From an uncultured Bacteroidia bacterium (GTDB lineage Bacteria; Bacteroidota; Bacteroidia; Bacteroidales; F082): a stretch of 64,000 nt of DNA. Position numbers and translations under genes: made by a program. Shown here piece after piece: positions 15,472 through 23,211 of this stretch; positions within the stretch are counted from its first letter, which is position 1; each line of letters begins with the position of its first letter. The notes under the pieces are model-generated. The model made no database searches. It had not been told where the DNA came from and saw nothing but the letters and a program-made list of their open reading frames with translations. The stretch spans positions 248,001 through 312,000 of the forward strand of contig CADADR010000002.1 of assembly GCA_902786745.1 (NCBI GenBank). The letters are read 5' to 3'.

Positions 15472-18066
15472 ATGGATGCAAAATTCTCTCCCCGCGTTCG
15501 TGCCATTTTGTCACTTAGTCATCAAGAGGCACAACGCTTAGGGAATGCATACGTCGGGTTGGAGCACCTTTTTTTGGGTATGTTGAAGGAAGGTGGCAGC
15601 AGCGCCATCAAGATTTTGGAGAACCTCAACCTGAACATCGAAGTATTCTCGAAGAAACTGGAAGCCTCGGTGCGCACCGCTACTAGCAACACCAGCCAAG
15701 TGCTGGCATTGCCGCTGACCAAGCAGGCCGAGCGCGTGCTGAAGTTCACCTATATCATCGCCAAGGAGTTCCATTCTGACATCGTCCGCTCCGAACACCT
15801 CATGCTGGCCATCCTGCACGAGAAGAACAACATCATCTCGCAAAACCTCGAGTTTGAAGGCATCAACTACGATAACTTCAAGCAAGAGTTGCTGCGCTTT
15901 ACGGCTGAGAACAGCGACCCGCATGAATCGGCGCCCGAAGAGCAACAAGGCTACGCTTCCAACATCTTCAATGATGATGACGAGGAGGAAGAAGACGACC
16001 TGATGAACGAAATCCGGCCGCAACCCGAGAAGCCTAAGAAGACAAGCAACATCAAGAGCAAGACCCCGGTGCTCGACAACTTCGGCCGCGACCTCACCAA
16101 AGCCGCCGAAGAAAACCGCCTCGACCCCATCGTGGGCCGTGAGCGCGAACTCGAGCGCATCGCCCAAATCCTTAGCCGTCGCAAGAAGAACAACCCCATC
16201 CTCATCGGTGAGCCTGGTGTGGGCAAGTCGGCCATCGCCGAAGGCCTGGCCATACGCATCGTGCAGCACCGCGTGCCGCGCACCTTATTTAATAAGCGCG
16301 TTGTGATGCTCGACATCGGCTCCATCGTGGCCGGCACCAAATACCGTGGCCAGTTTGAGGAACGCATCAAGGCCATCCTCAACGAGTTGGAGAACAACCG
16401 CGACATCATCCTCTTCGTCGATGAGATCCACACCCTCGTCGGCGCAGGCAACGCCAACGGCTCGCTCGACGCCAGCAACATGTTCAAGCCCGCTTTGGCG
16501 CGCGGCGAGTTGCAGTGCATCGGCTCCACCACCTTGGACGAATACCGCCAGTACATCGAGAAAGACGGCGCCTTGGAACGCCGCTTCCAGAAGATCCTCG
16601 TCGAGCCTACCACGCCCGCCGAGACCATCGAGATTTTGAACAACATCAAACCGAGATACGAAGACCATCACTTGGTCACCTACACTCCCGAGGCCATCGA
16701 AGCCTGCGTGAAACTCACCGACCGTTACCTCAGCGACCGTCACCTGCCCGACAAGGCCATCGATGCCTTGGACGAAGCCGGCGCGCGCGTACACATCAAG
16801 AACATCGACGTGCCGAGCGAGATCACCGAGTTGGAAAGCCGTCTCGACGCCGTGCGCAAGGACAAGAAAGCCGCCATCGCCGAGCAGAAGTTCGAGGAGG
16901 CGGGCATGTACCGCAACGAAGAGGTGAAGCTCATGGCCCAACTCGAGGATGCCAAGAAGGCATGGGAGGACAACGCCGTGGCGCACCGTCAACCTGTGAC
17001 CGAGCAAAACGTTGCCGAGGTGGTGGCCATGATGACGGGCGTGCCCGTGCAGCGCATCGCCAAGAACGAAGGCGACCGCCTGATGCACATGGAGACCGAA
17101 TTGGCAGGCACCGTCATCGGTCAGGACGAGGCCATCAAGAAGGTGACCCGCGCCATCCGCCGCAACCGTGCCGGACTGAAAGACCCGAACAAGCCCATAG
17201 GCTCGTTCATCTTCCTCGGCCCCACGGGCGTCGGTAAGACCTACCTCGCCAAGGTGCTGGCCAAGTTCCTCTTCGACAGCGAAGACGCCCTTATCCGCAT
17301 CGACATGAGCGAATACATGGAGAAGTTCGCCGTGTCGCGCCTCGTGGGAGCGCCTCCTGGCTATGTGGGCTACGAAGAAGGCGGCCAACTCACCGAAAAG
17401 GTGCGTCGCAAGCCCTACTCCATCGTCTTGCTTGACGAGATCGAGAAGGCCCACCCCGATGTGTTCAACCTGTTGCTCCAAGTCCTCGACGACGGCCAGC
17501 TGACCGACAGCCTCGGTCGCAAGGTCGACTTCAAGAACACCATCATCATCATGACCTCAAACATCGGCTCACGCCAGCTGAAGGACTTCGGTCAGGGTGT
17601 GGGCTTCGGCACACAAGCTAAGCTCAACAGCAAGAACGAGTACTCGCAGAGCGTCATCGACAATGCCTTGAAGCGCACCTTCGCGCCCGAGTTCCTCAAC
17701 CGCGTCGACGACGTGGTGATGTTCAACGCCTTGGACAAGAACGACATCCGGAAGATCATCGGCATCGAGATCCGTGAGGTGGTCAAGCGTGTTGAAGAGA
17801 TGGGCTACAAGATCGAGATCACCGAGAAGGCCATGGACTTCCTTGCCGAGAAGGGCTGGGACGAACAGTATGGCGCCCGCCCGCTGAAGCGTGCCGTCCA
17901 GAAGTACGTGGAAGACGTGCTGGCCGAAGCCATCATCTCGTCCAACCTCCACATCGGCGACACCATCAGCATCGACATGGCGGAAAACGGCGAGGAGACC
18001 ATCGTCAACATCATCCCGAACGATAAGAAAGTCCTAAACGAAGCCAAAGAAGAAGCCAAAGTCTGA
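15472..18066 (+). CDS. clpC: ClpC-type AAA+ unfoldase
   Basis: An 864-residue Hsp100 ATPase that unfolds proteins, usually for ClpP. Domains in order: Clp N-domain (1-145, starting FSPRVRAILSLSHQEAQRLG); an acidic linker near 160-180; the first AAA+ domain with Walker A GEPGVGKS (about 245) and Walker B ILFVDEIH; a UVR-type middle segment (AIAEQKFEEAGMYRNEEVKL, about 465); the second AAA+ domain with GPTGVGKT (about 582) and VLLDEIEKAHPDVF; and a C-terminal Clp D2-small domain. The short middle segment with a UVR-like motif, rather than the long ClpB coiled coil, points to ClpC. Its stop and the start of the next gene share a base (TGATG). The D2 segment DALKRTFAPEFLNRVDD is typical. Confidence 0.93.
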   Translation: MDAKFSPRVRAILSLSHQEAQRLGNAYVGLEHLFLGMLKEGGSSAIKILENLNLNIEVFSKKLEASVRTATSNTSQVLALPLTKQAERVLKFTYIIAKEFHSDIVRSEHLMLAILHEKNNIISQNLEFEGINYDNFKQELLRFTAENSDPHESAPEEQQGYASNIFNDDDEEEEDDLMNEIRPQPEKPKKTSNIKSKTPVLDNFGRDLTKAAEENRLDPIVGRERELERIAQILSRRKKNNPILIGEPGVGKSAIAEGLAIRIVQHRVPRTLFNKRVVMLDIGSIVAGTKYRGQFEERIKAILNELENNRDIILFVDEIHTLVGAGNANGSLDASNMFKPALARGELQCIGSTTLDEYRQYIEKDGALERRFQKILVEPTTPAETIEILNNIKPRYEDHHLVTYTPEAIEACVKLTDRYLSDRHLPDKAIDALDEAGARVHIKNIDVPSEITELESRLDAVRKDKKAAIAEQKFEEAGMYRNEEVKLMAQLEDAKKAWEDNAVAHRQPVTEQNVAEVVAMMTGVPVQRIAKNEGDRLMHMETELAGTVIGQDEAIKKVTRAIRRNRAGLKDPNKPIGSFIFLGPTGVGKTYLAKVLAKFLFDSEDALIRIDMSEYMEKFAVSRLVGAPPGYVGYEEGGQLTEKVRRKPYSIVLLDEIEKAHPDVFNLLLQVLDDGQLTDSLGRKVDFKNTIIIMTSNIGSRQLKDFGQGVGFGTQAKLNSKNEYSQSVIDNALKRTFAPEFLNRVDDVVMFNALDKNDIRKIIGIEIREVVKRVEEMGYKIEITEKAMDFLAEKGWDEQYGARPLKRAVQKYVEDVLAEAIISSNLHIGDTISIDMAENGEETIVNIIPNDKKVLNEAKEEAKV

Positions 18067-19541
18067 TGAACTACGACTTCAAGAAACATATCAGCAGCAA
18101 AATCTTTAAGGTCATCGCATACGCCAGCGCGGAGTTGGGCTACAAGACCTACGTCATCGGCGGCTACGTGCGCGACATCCTGTTGCACCGGCCATCGAAC
18201 GACATCGACGTGGTCACCGTGGGCAGCGGCATCACGCTGGCCAAGAAGGTCGCCTCCCTCCTACCCGGCCACAAGGAAGCCAAATACTACGGCGCCTTTG
18301 GCACGGCCATGATCCGTTTCGATGGCATGGAAGTCGAGTTTGTGGGCGCTAGGAAAGAGTCGTACGACCGCAACAGCCGCAAACCCGTGGTGGAGAACGG
18401 CACTTTGGAGGACGACATCAGCCGCCGCGACTTCACCATCAATGCCATGGCCATCAGCCTCAACGCAGAGGACTTCGGCACCCTCATCGACCGCTACAAC
18501 GGCATGGGCGACATGGAAGAGCTGCTGCTGAGAACCCCTTTGGACCCCGACATCACCTACAGCGACGACCCGCTTCGCATGATGCGCGCCGTGCGCTTCG
18601 CCTCACAGCTGAAGTTCTACATCGAGCCTGAGTCGTTCGAGGCCATCAAACGCAATGCCCACCGCATCAAGATCGTCTCCATGGAGCGTGTCACCGAGGA
18701 GCTGAACAAGATCATCCTCTCGCCGAAGCCTTCCATCGGCTTCAAGCTGTTGGACGAGAGCGGGCTGTTGAAGCTCATCTTCCCACAACTCTCCCAGCTG
18801 AAAGGCGTCGAGGTGGTGCAAGGCCGAGGCCACAAGGACAACTTCCTGCACACGCTTCAAGTCCTTGATCAGGTGGCCGAAAAGAGCGACGACCTCTGGC
18901 TGCGTTGGGCCGCCTTGCTGCACGACATCGCCAAACCCCAGACCAAGCGCTGGGAAGATGGCACGGGCTGGACCTTCCACGGCCACGAGTTCAAAGGCTC
19001 CAAGATGGTGCCCAAGATCTTCGCTGCCATGAAGCTGCCCTTGAATGAGAAGATGAAATATGTGGAGAAGCTCGTGCTCCTTCACCTCCGCCCCATCGTG
19101 TTGGCTGAAGACATCGTCACCGACAGCGCAGTAAGACGGCTCTTGTTTGACGCTGGCGACGACATCGACGACCTCATGTTGCTTTGCCACGCCGACATCA
19201 CCTCGAAGAACGAAGAGAAGGTGAAGAAATTCCACCATAACTTTGAAATCGTTCAGGAGAAGCTGAAAGAAATCGAGGCCAAGGACCACCTTCGCAATTG
19301 GCAGCCGCCCATCGACGGCATCGCCATTATGGAGACCTTCGGCATCCCTGAGGGCCGTGAAGTCGGCGTCATCAAGAACGCCATCCGCGAGGCCATCCTC
19401 GATGGCATCATCGGAAACAACTTCAGCGAGGCGTATGCCTTTATGAAGGAAGAGGGACAAAAGCTCGGTCTCAGCGTGATGAAGGAAATCCAAGAACCTA
19501 TCGTAGTGGCTAATAACGGGCCCGTGCCGAATAAAGTATGA
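18066..19541 (+). CDS. cca: CCA tRNA nucleotidyltransferase (HD-domain type)
   Basis: A 491-residue enzyme that adds or repairs the CCA end of tRNA. The class II nucleotidyltransferase head carries YVIGGYVRDILLHRPSNDID, with the metal-binding DxD inside, and a following RRDFTINAMA. The RNA-binding neck follows (DDPLRMMRAVRFASQL). An HD phosphohydrolase domain is visible with FLHTLQVLDQV and ALLHDIAKPQTKRW (about 270-300). It overlaps clpC upstream by one base and miaA downstream by 4 nt (ATGA). The three genes therefore form one operon that pairs a protein-quality unfoldase with two tRNA-maturation enzymes. Confidence 0.93.
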   Translation: MNYDFKKHISSKIFKVIAYASAELGYKTYVIGGYVRDILLHRPSNDIDVVTVGSGITLAKKVASLLPGHKEAKYYGAFGTAMIRFDGMEVEFVGARKESYDRNSRKPVVENGTLEDDISRRDFTINAMAISLNAEDFGTLIDRYNGMGDMEELLLRTPLDPDITYSDDPLRMMRAVRFASQLKFYIEPESFEAIKRNAHRIKIVSMERVTEELNKIILSPKPSIGFKLLDESGLLKLIFPQLSQLKGVEVVQGRGHKDNFLHTLQVLDQVAEKSDDLWLRWAALLHDIAKPQTKRWEDGTGWTFHGHEFKGSKMVPKIFAAMKLPLNEKMKYVEKLVLLHLRPIVLAEDIVTDSAVRRLLFDAGDDIDDLMLLCHADITSKNEEKVKKFHHNFEIVQEKLKEIEAKDHLRNWQPPIDGIAIMETFGIPEGREVGVIKNAIREAILDGIIGNNFSEAYAFMKEEGQKLGLSVMKEIQEPIVVANNGPVPNKV

Positions 19542-20440
19542 AAACCTTAATTGTCATCGCTGGCCCCACCGCCTCAGGCAAGACCGCTTTCGCCATTAAA
19601 GTGGCCAAGGCCTTGAACACGGTCATTCTCTCCGCCGATAGCCGTCAGTTCTACAAGGAGATGAGCATCGGCACTGCGGCACCCACCGAGGATGAGCTGA
19701 GTCAAGCCAAGCATTACTTCGTGCACCACATCAGCATCGAGGACAAATACGACGTGGCCGACTACGAGCATGATGCCATACAACTCTTGGATGAGCTCTT
19801 CAAGACCCATGACGCCGTCGTCATGACGGGTGGGTCGGGTCTCTTCATTGATGCCGTCTGCAATGGCATCGACGCCATGCCCGACGTGGAACCTAAAATC
19901 AGGGAAAAAGTCGAAAAGCTATACCATGACGAAGGCTTGCATGGCATGCAAGAGGCCTTGCAGCGTCTCGACCCCGACTATTACGCCATCGTCGACCAGC
20001 AGAATCCACGCCGCCTGCAACGCGCTTTGGAGGTGTGCTACCAAACCGGAAAGCCATTTTCCTCTTTCCGCAGCGGCAACACCGCCAAGCGCGACTTCGA
20101 CATCAAGAAATACGCTTTGCTTTGGGATCGTCAGCAACTTATCGAGCGCATCGACCATCGTGTGGACATGATGATGGAACAAGGGTTGTTGGACGAAGCC
20201 AAAGCCTTGTATCCCCAACGACATCTAAACGCTCTCAACACCGTTGGATATAAAGAGCTATTTGCCTATTTCGACGGACAATGCACGCTCAAGGAAGCCG
20301 TGGAGCAAATCAAGATTCACACGCGGCAATATGCCAAACGGCAGATGACGTGGTTAAGGAAAGATACGGGGTATCAATGGATCATGCCAGAAGACATCGA
20401 CGAAGTCGTTGGTCAGACCAAACCGTTCAAAAAGGCATAA
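19538..20440 (+). CDS. miaA: tRNA dimethylallyltransferase
   Basis: A 300-residue enzyme that transfers an isopentenyl group to A37 of tRNAs reading UNN codons. Family landmarks: P-loop IAGPTASGKTAFAI, SADSRQFYKEMSIGTAAP, GGSGLFIDAV, NPRRLQRALEV, TVGYKELF and the C-terminal RQYAKRQMTWLRKD. It ends with IMPEDIDEVVGQTKPFKKA, and its last 28 nt overlap the convergent response-regulator gene. The codons for AKRQMTWLRKD belong to a 32-nt stretch found again, unchanged, at 30286-30317. The region after it resembles, but differs from, that second copy. The real 3' end of this gene may therefore have been supplied by inserted DNA. Confidence 0.95.
   Translation: MKTLIVIAGPTASGKTAFAIKVAKALNTVILSADSRQFYKEMSIGTAAPTEDELSQAKHYFVHHISIEDKYDVADYEHDAIQLLDELFKTHDAVVMTGGSGLFIDAVCNGIDAMPDVEPKIREKVEKLYHDEGLHGMQEALQRLDPDYYAIVDQQNPRRLQRALEVCYQTGKPFSSFRSGNTAKRDFDIKKYALLWDRQQLIERIDHRVDMMMEQGLLDEAKALYPQRHLNALNTVGYKELFAYFDGQCTLKEAVEQIKIHTRQYAKRQMTWLRKDTGYQWIMPEDIDEVVGQTKPFKKA
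20333..20405 (+). repeat. Direct repeat, left copy, inside miaA 3' end
   Basis: Bases 20333-20364 are identical to 30286-30317 (32 nt, including AACGGCAGATGACGTGG). Similarity then continues with mostly third-position changes to about 20405/30358. The two copies flank the kinase/regulator/surface-protein module in direct orientation. Confidence 0.85.
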
Positions 20441-21045
20441 TTCACCATTTCGGTGGTAGTGTTGCAACCAATTTTCTGAAAAACCTTGCGCTTGTGTCCC
20501 TCTACGGTACGGTCGCTGATAAACAGCTCCTCAGCGATCTGTTTTGACGACTTGCCAAGGGCACACAAACGAATGATTTCTATTTCCCTTTCGGTCAACG
20601 GGTCAACCAAAGGATCCTCTTCCTCTTCGGCCAGTGATTCCTTATCGAACACATCCTCTCCTCGGAAGATGGACCGAATGGTTGTGGCCAGCCCCTGGGG
20701 CGTGACGTCCTTGGTGGTAAAGCCATTAAGCCCAGCTTCCCTCAGTTTGGGCATATTGGGATTATCTTCTTCACCCGTAACGAGGAGCACTTTCACTTGG
20801 GGGCAAACCTGTTTTGAGGTTTTCAGCACATCCATTCCGGTGCCATCAGACAGGTAATAGTCGAGCAGAATCAAGTCGATGTCATTGGGATGGTCCCTTA
20901 TAAACGTCACTGCCTGACTCACATTCTCGGCCTCTCCTACCACGGCACAGTCAAGTCCCGAATACGACAATGCCATGCGAAGCCCTACCCTATAGAGCGG
21001 ATGGTCTTCAACCATCAAAATCCTAATTTTCTTGCTTTGTTTCAT
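20413..21045 (-). CDS. LuxR/NarL-family response regulator (module 1)
   Basis: A 210-residue transcription regulator, cytoplasmic partner of the kinase at 21042-23021. The receiver domain has IRILMVEDHPLYRVGLRMAL, the phosphoacceptor Asp in IDLILLDYYLSDGTGMDVL, and lysine in LNGFTTKD. The C-terminal helix-turn-helix is NarL-like: LTEREIEIIRLCALGKSSKQ, then ELFISDRTVEGHKRKVFQKI. The start MKQSKK at 21045 is chosen because it overlaps the kinase stop in the pattern ATGA; a longer in-frame start exists at 21072. The 3' end overlaps miaA tail-to-tail. A paralogous regulator lies at 61239-61871. Target genes are likely the neighbouring secreted proteins, by position only. Confidence 0.9.
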   Translation of the reverse strand: MKQSKKIRILMVEDHPLYRVGLRMALSYSGLDCAVVGEAENVSQAVTFIRDHPNDIDLILLDYYLSDGTGMDVLKTSKQVCPQVKVLLVTGEEDNPNMPKLREAGLNGFTTKDVTPQGLATTIRSIFRGEDVFDKESLAEEEEDPLVDPLTEREIEIIRLCALGKSSKQIAEELFISDRTVEGHKRKVFQKIGCNTTTEMVNYAFLNGLV

Positions 21046-23021
21046 ACTTTTGCCTTTTTGACATTGAAACAAATTGTCGTGCCTTGGCCCTCAGCGCTTT
21101 CGATAATCAGTTGACCACCGTTTTTCACCATCAATTGGCGGCTGACGAAAAGCCCGATACCTGATCCGCGCTCACCCTGCGTACCCTGGGAAGGAGTCAC
21201 CGTATCGTGAGTCAATTGTTGCAAGCGCTCTTGGCCGATGCCTATGCCCGTGTCGGCCACTTCGACCCACACCCGGTCGCCATCGTCGATGCTACTCACC
21301 TTAATGGTGCCTCCTTGCGGAGTGAACTTGATGGCATTGGAGAACAGATTCTGGAAGACAATATCGACGACATTCTTCTTGTCGAAGCACACGCACGACT
21401 TGGGGATGTTATTTTCGACACTCAACTTCTTGTATTTCAGCTCTTCGGAATGCAGGCTAATGCCCTTGCCGATAAAGTCAGACAGATTGAACTCTTCTGA
21501 TGGGACGGCATCCTTGCCCATCTCACCGCTGATCCAATGCAAGATATTGTAGAGTTTGTCCTTCAGTTCGTCGGAACCCTTCTTAAGCATAGACAGTTTT
21601 TCCTTCAGCTCTTCGTGGTCCAGGTTTTCGTAATGCTCGTTGACCATTTTCAGCACCATGTTTTGCGCCAAAACCGAAGTCTTAACGTCGTGCGAAGCTA
21701 CCGAGAGGATCCTCTGCTGCGTTTGATTGAGACGTTCCAAAATCTCACTTTGTTTCTTTCTGGCACGAACCAAGCGGACCAAAATGACCACGATGGCTAC
21801 CAACAATCCCGAAAGAAGAATCAAAGCCAAGATCTCGCGAGCCTTCAGCTTGTTGTTTCGTTGCTGAATGTCGAGTTCGTGTTCCATCTGGGCCATGTCG
21901 TATTTCACCTGATAGTCACGAATCAAGGCCTGTTGCTTCTCATTGAAAATGGAATCTTTGTAGGCGACACTTTGTTCAAGATAGTCTAAAGCTTTGTTAG
22001 GGTCGAACATACGAGAAGCTTCATATGCCCCAAGATAAGACTGGCGCAGACATTCATCGTAGCCGTTTTCTTTAGCCAAAGCCATCGCCTTTTGGTAGTG
22101 TGCTTCCGATTCCTGGTATTTCTCTTGCTTAAAAGCGAATTTTCCGAACAGGATTTCGATTTCGGCCTCTCTGAAACTCTCTTCTTCGTCTTTGGCCATT
22201 TGTAAGGCCTCATTGAGCAGACCGACAGCATTATCGGCTTGCCCATTGGCGAAATACGCCCGCGACAACACGATTTTGCGCTGAATCACCTTGCCGGGTC
22301 TGTCGCCGTGATTGACTGAATAGTCATAGGCTTGCTCCATGAGACTGACAGCCTTTTCCACCTTCTCCTTGCGAGGTTCACCCTCCATACCCTCGGCTTG
22401 CGTCAAATAAACATCCGCCAGGTTATGAAGATAGGTGGCCAAATCCAAATAATCATCGTCCTCTTGGGGTTCGCCTACCATGTCGATACACCTCATAAAC
22501 ATCTCCTCGGCCTTGTCATTCTCGCCCATCGAACTATAGATATTCGCCATATTGTTTGTGGTATAACGGATGTTCTTCTCGTAGAACGGGTTAGGTTCCT
22601 GCTCGTTAAGCAAGGTCATGGCGGCATTGCATTGGTTATAGCTTTCGATGGCTTCATTCATCTGCCCCAAACGCTGGTAAGCCACACCCAGAAGGTTGTA
22701 ACATCCAGCGGCATCGAAGAGGTCGCCGCGTTTTTCGTAACTATCGATGGCTATTTTGGCATAGTTGACGACTTCTGTCATTTCGCTACGGTCAAAATGC
22801 CAGTAAATAAGCTTCTTCAATACGGCTTCGTTCATCTGTTCAGCACTTATATCTTCGGTGAAACAAACCGTGTCGCCGGTCATGACTGCAATCTCGTTGG
22901 CCACGTTAATCGCCATCTCTCCTTTGCTGGCCAAGAATACATTGTAGAGACTATCTATTTCGCTTGCAAGCAACGAGACGTTGGCAAGCAAAAACAAAAC
23001 CATAAACGAAAGACAACGCAT
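21042..23021 (-). CDS. TPR-sensor histidine kinase (module 1)
   Basis: A 659-residue inner-membrane kinase. A signal peptide (MRCLSFMVLFLLANVSLLAS) is followed by about 350 residues of periplasmic tetratricopeptide repeats (GCYNLLGVAYQRLGQMNEAI, IYSSMGENDKAEEMFMRCID). Then come a transmembrane helix (LALILLSGLLVAIVVILVRL), a HisKA-like helix with the phosphoacceptor in SVASHDVKTSVLAQ, and an HATPase domain with NLFSNAIKFTPQGG, VADTGIGIG and GSGIGLFVSRQLM. The start at 23021 is preferred over 23093 because a TAnnTTTG box (23040-23047) lies between them and the signal peptide starts there. The receiver gene overlaps its end. The sensed signal is unknown; TPR sensors usually bind a partner protein or peptide. 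Confidence 0.9.
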   Translation of the reverse strand: MRCLSFMVLFLLANVSLLASEIDSLYNVFLASKGEMAINVANEIAVMTGDTVCFTEDISAEQMNEAVLKKLIYWHFDRSEMTEVVNYAKIAIDSYEKRGDLFDAAGCYNLLGVAYQRLGQMNEAIESYNQCNAAMTLLNEQEPNPFYEKNIRYTTNNMANIYSSMGENDKAEEMFMRCIDMVGEPQEDDDYLDLATYLHNLADVYLTQAEGMEGEPRKEKVEKAVSLMEQAYDYSVNHGDRPGKVIQRKIVLSRAYFANGQADNAVGLLNEALQMAKDEEESFREAEIEILFGKFAFKQEKYQESEAHYQKAMALAKENGYDECLRQSYLGAYEASRMFDPNKALDYLEQSVAYKDSIFNEKQQALIRDYQVKYDMAQMEHELDIQQRNNKLKAREILALILLSGLLVAIVVILVRLVRARKKQSEILERLNQTQQRILSVASHDVKTSVLAQNMVLKMVNEHYENLDHEELKEKLSMLKKGSDELKDKLYNILHWISGEMGKDAVPSEEFNLSDFIGKGISLHSEELKYKKLSVENNIPKSCVCFDKKNVVDIVFQNLFSNAIKFTPQGGTIKVSSIDDGDRVWVEVADTGIGIGQERLQQLTHDTVTPSQGTQGERGSGIGLFVSRQLMVKNGGQLIIESAEGQGTTICFNVKKAKV

Positions 23022-23039
23022 AACAATCCATTTTTGGCA

Positions 23040-23047
23040 CAAAAATA
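23040..23047 (-). promoter_or_regulatory. -7 box of module 1 kinase/regulator operon
   Basis: TATTTTTG on the minus strand, 18 nt upstream of the kinase start at 23021. It decides against the longer reading frame that begins at 23093. Confidence 0.6.
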
Positions 23048-23134
23048 TCGCTTTTTTGTTCCCCGAAAACCATTGCTTCAAACAAACACACAAAAACGCG
23101 TAATTTTACCTATAGCCAAGCCATTTTTTTGTTA

Positions 23135-23142
23135 TATTTTTG
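23135..23142 (+). promoter_or_regulatory. -7 box of the 947-residue surface protein
   Basis: TATTTTTG followed by C, 69 nt upstream of the start at 23212. It is divergent from the kinase promoter about 90 nt away, so one regulator-binding region could serve both. Confidence 0.55.
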
Positions 23143-23211
23143 CCCCAACGGATATAAAAAAAGAATAATTACGATTATTCAACCATAAGTTCAACTTAAA
23201 TTCAAAGCATT

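Noticed and set aside
16285..17481. A 398-codon minus-strand frame opposite clpC
   Set aside because: It is antisense to the AAA+ domains, and its codons follow the clpC third positions.
23022..23093. A longer start for the first TPR kinase
   Set aside because: The promoter box at 23040-23047 and the signal peptide that begins at 23021 argue for the shorter protein.
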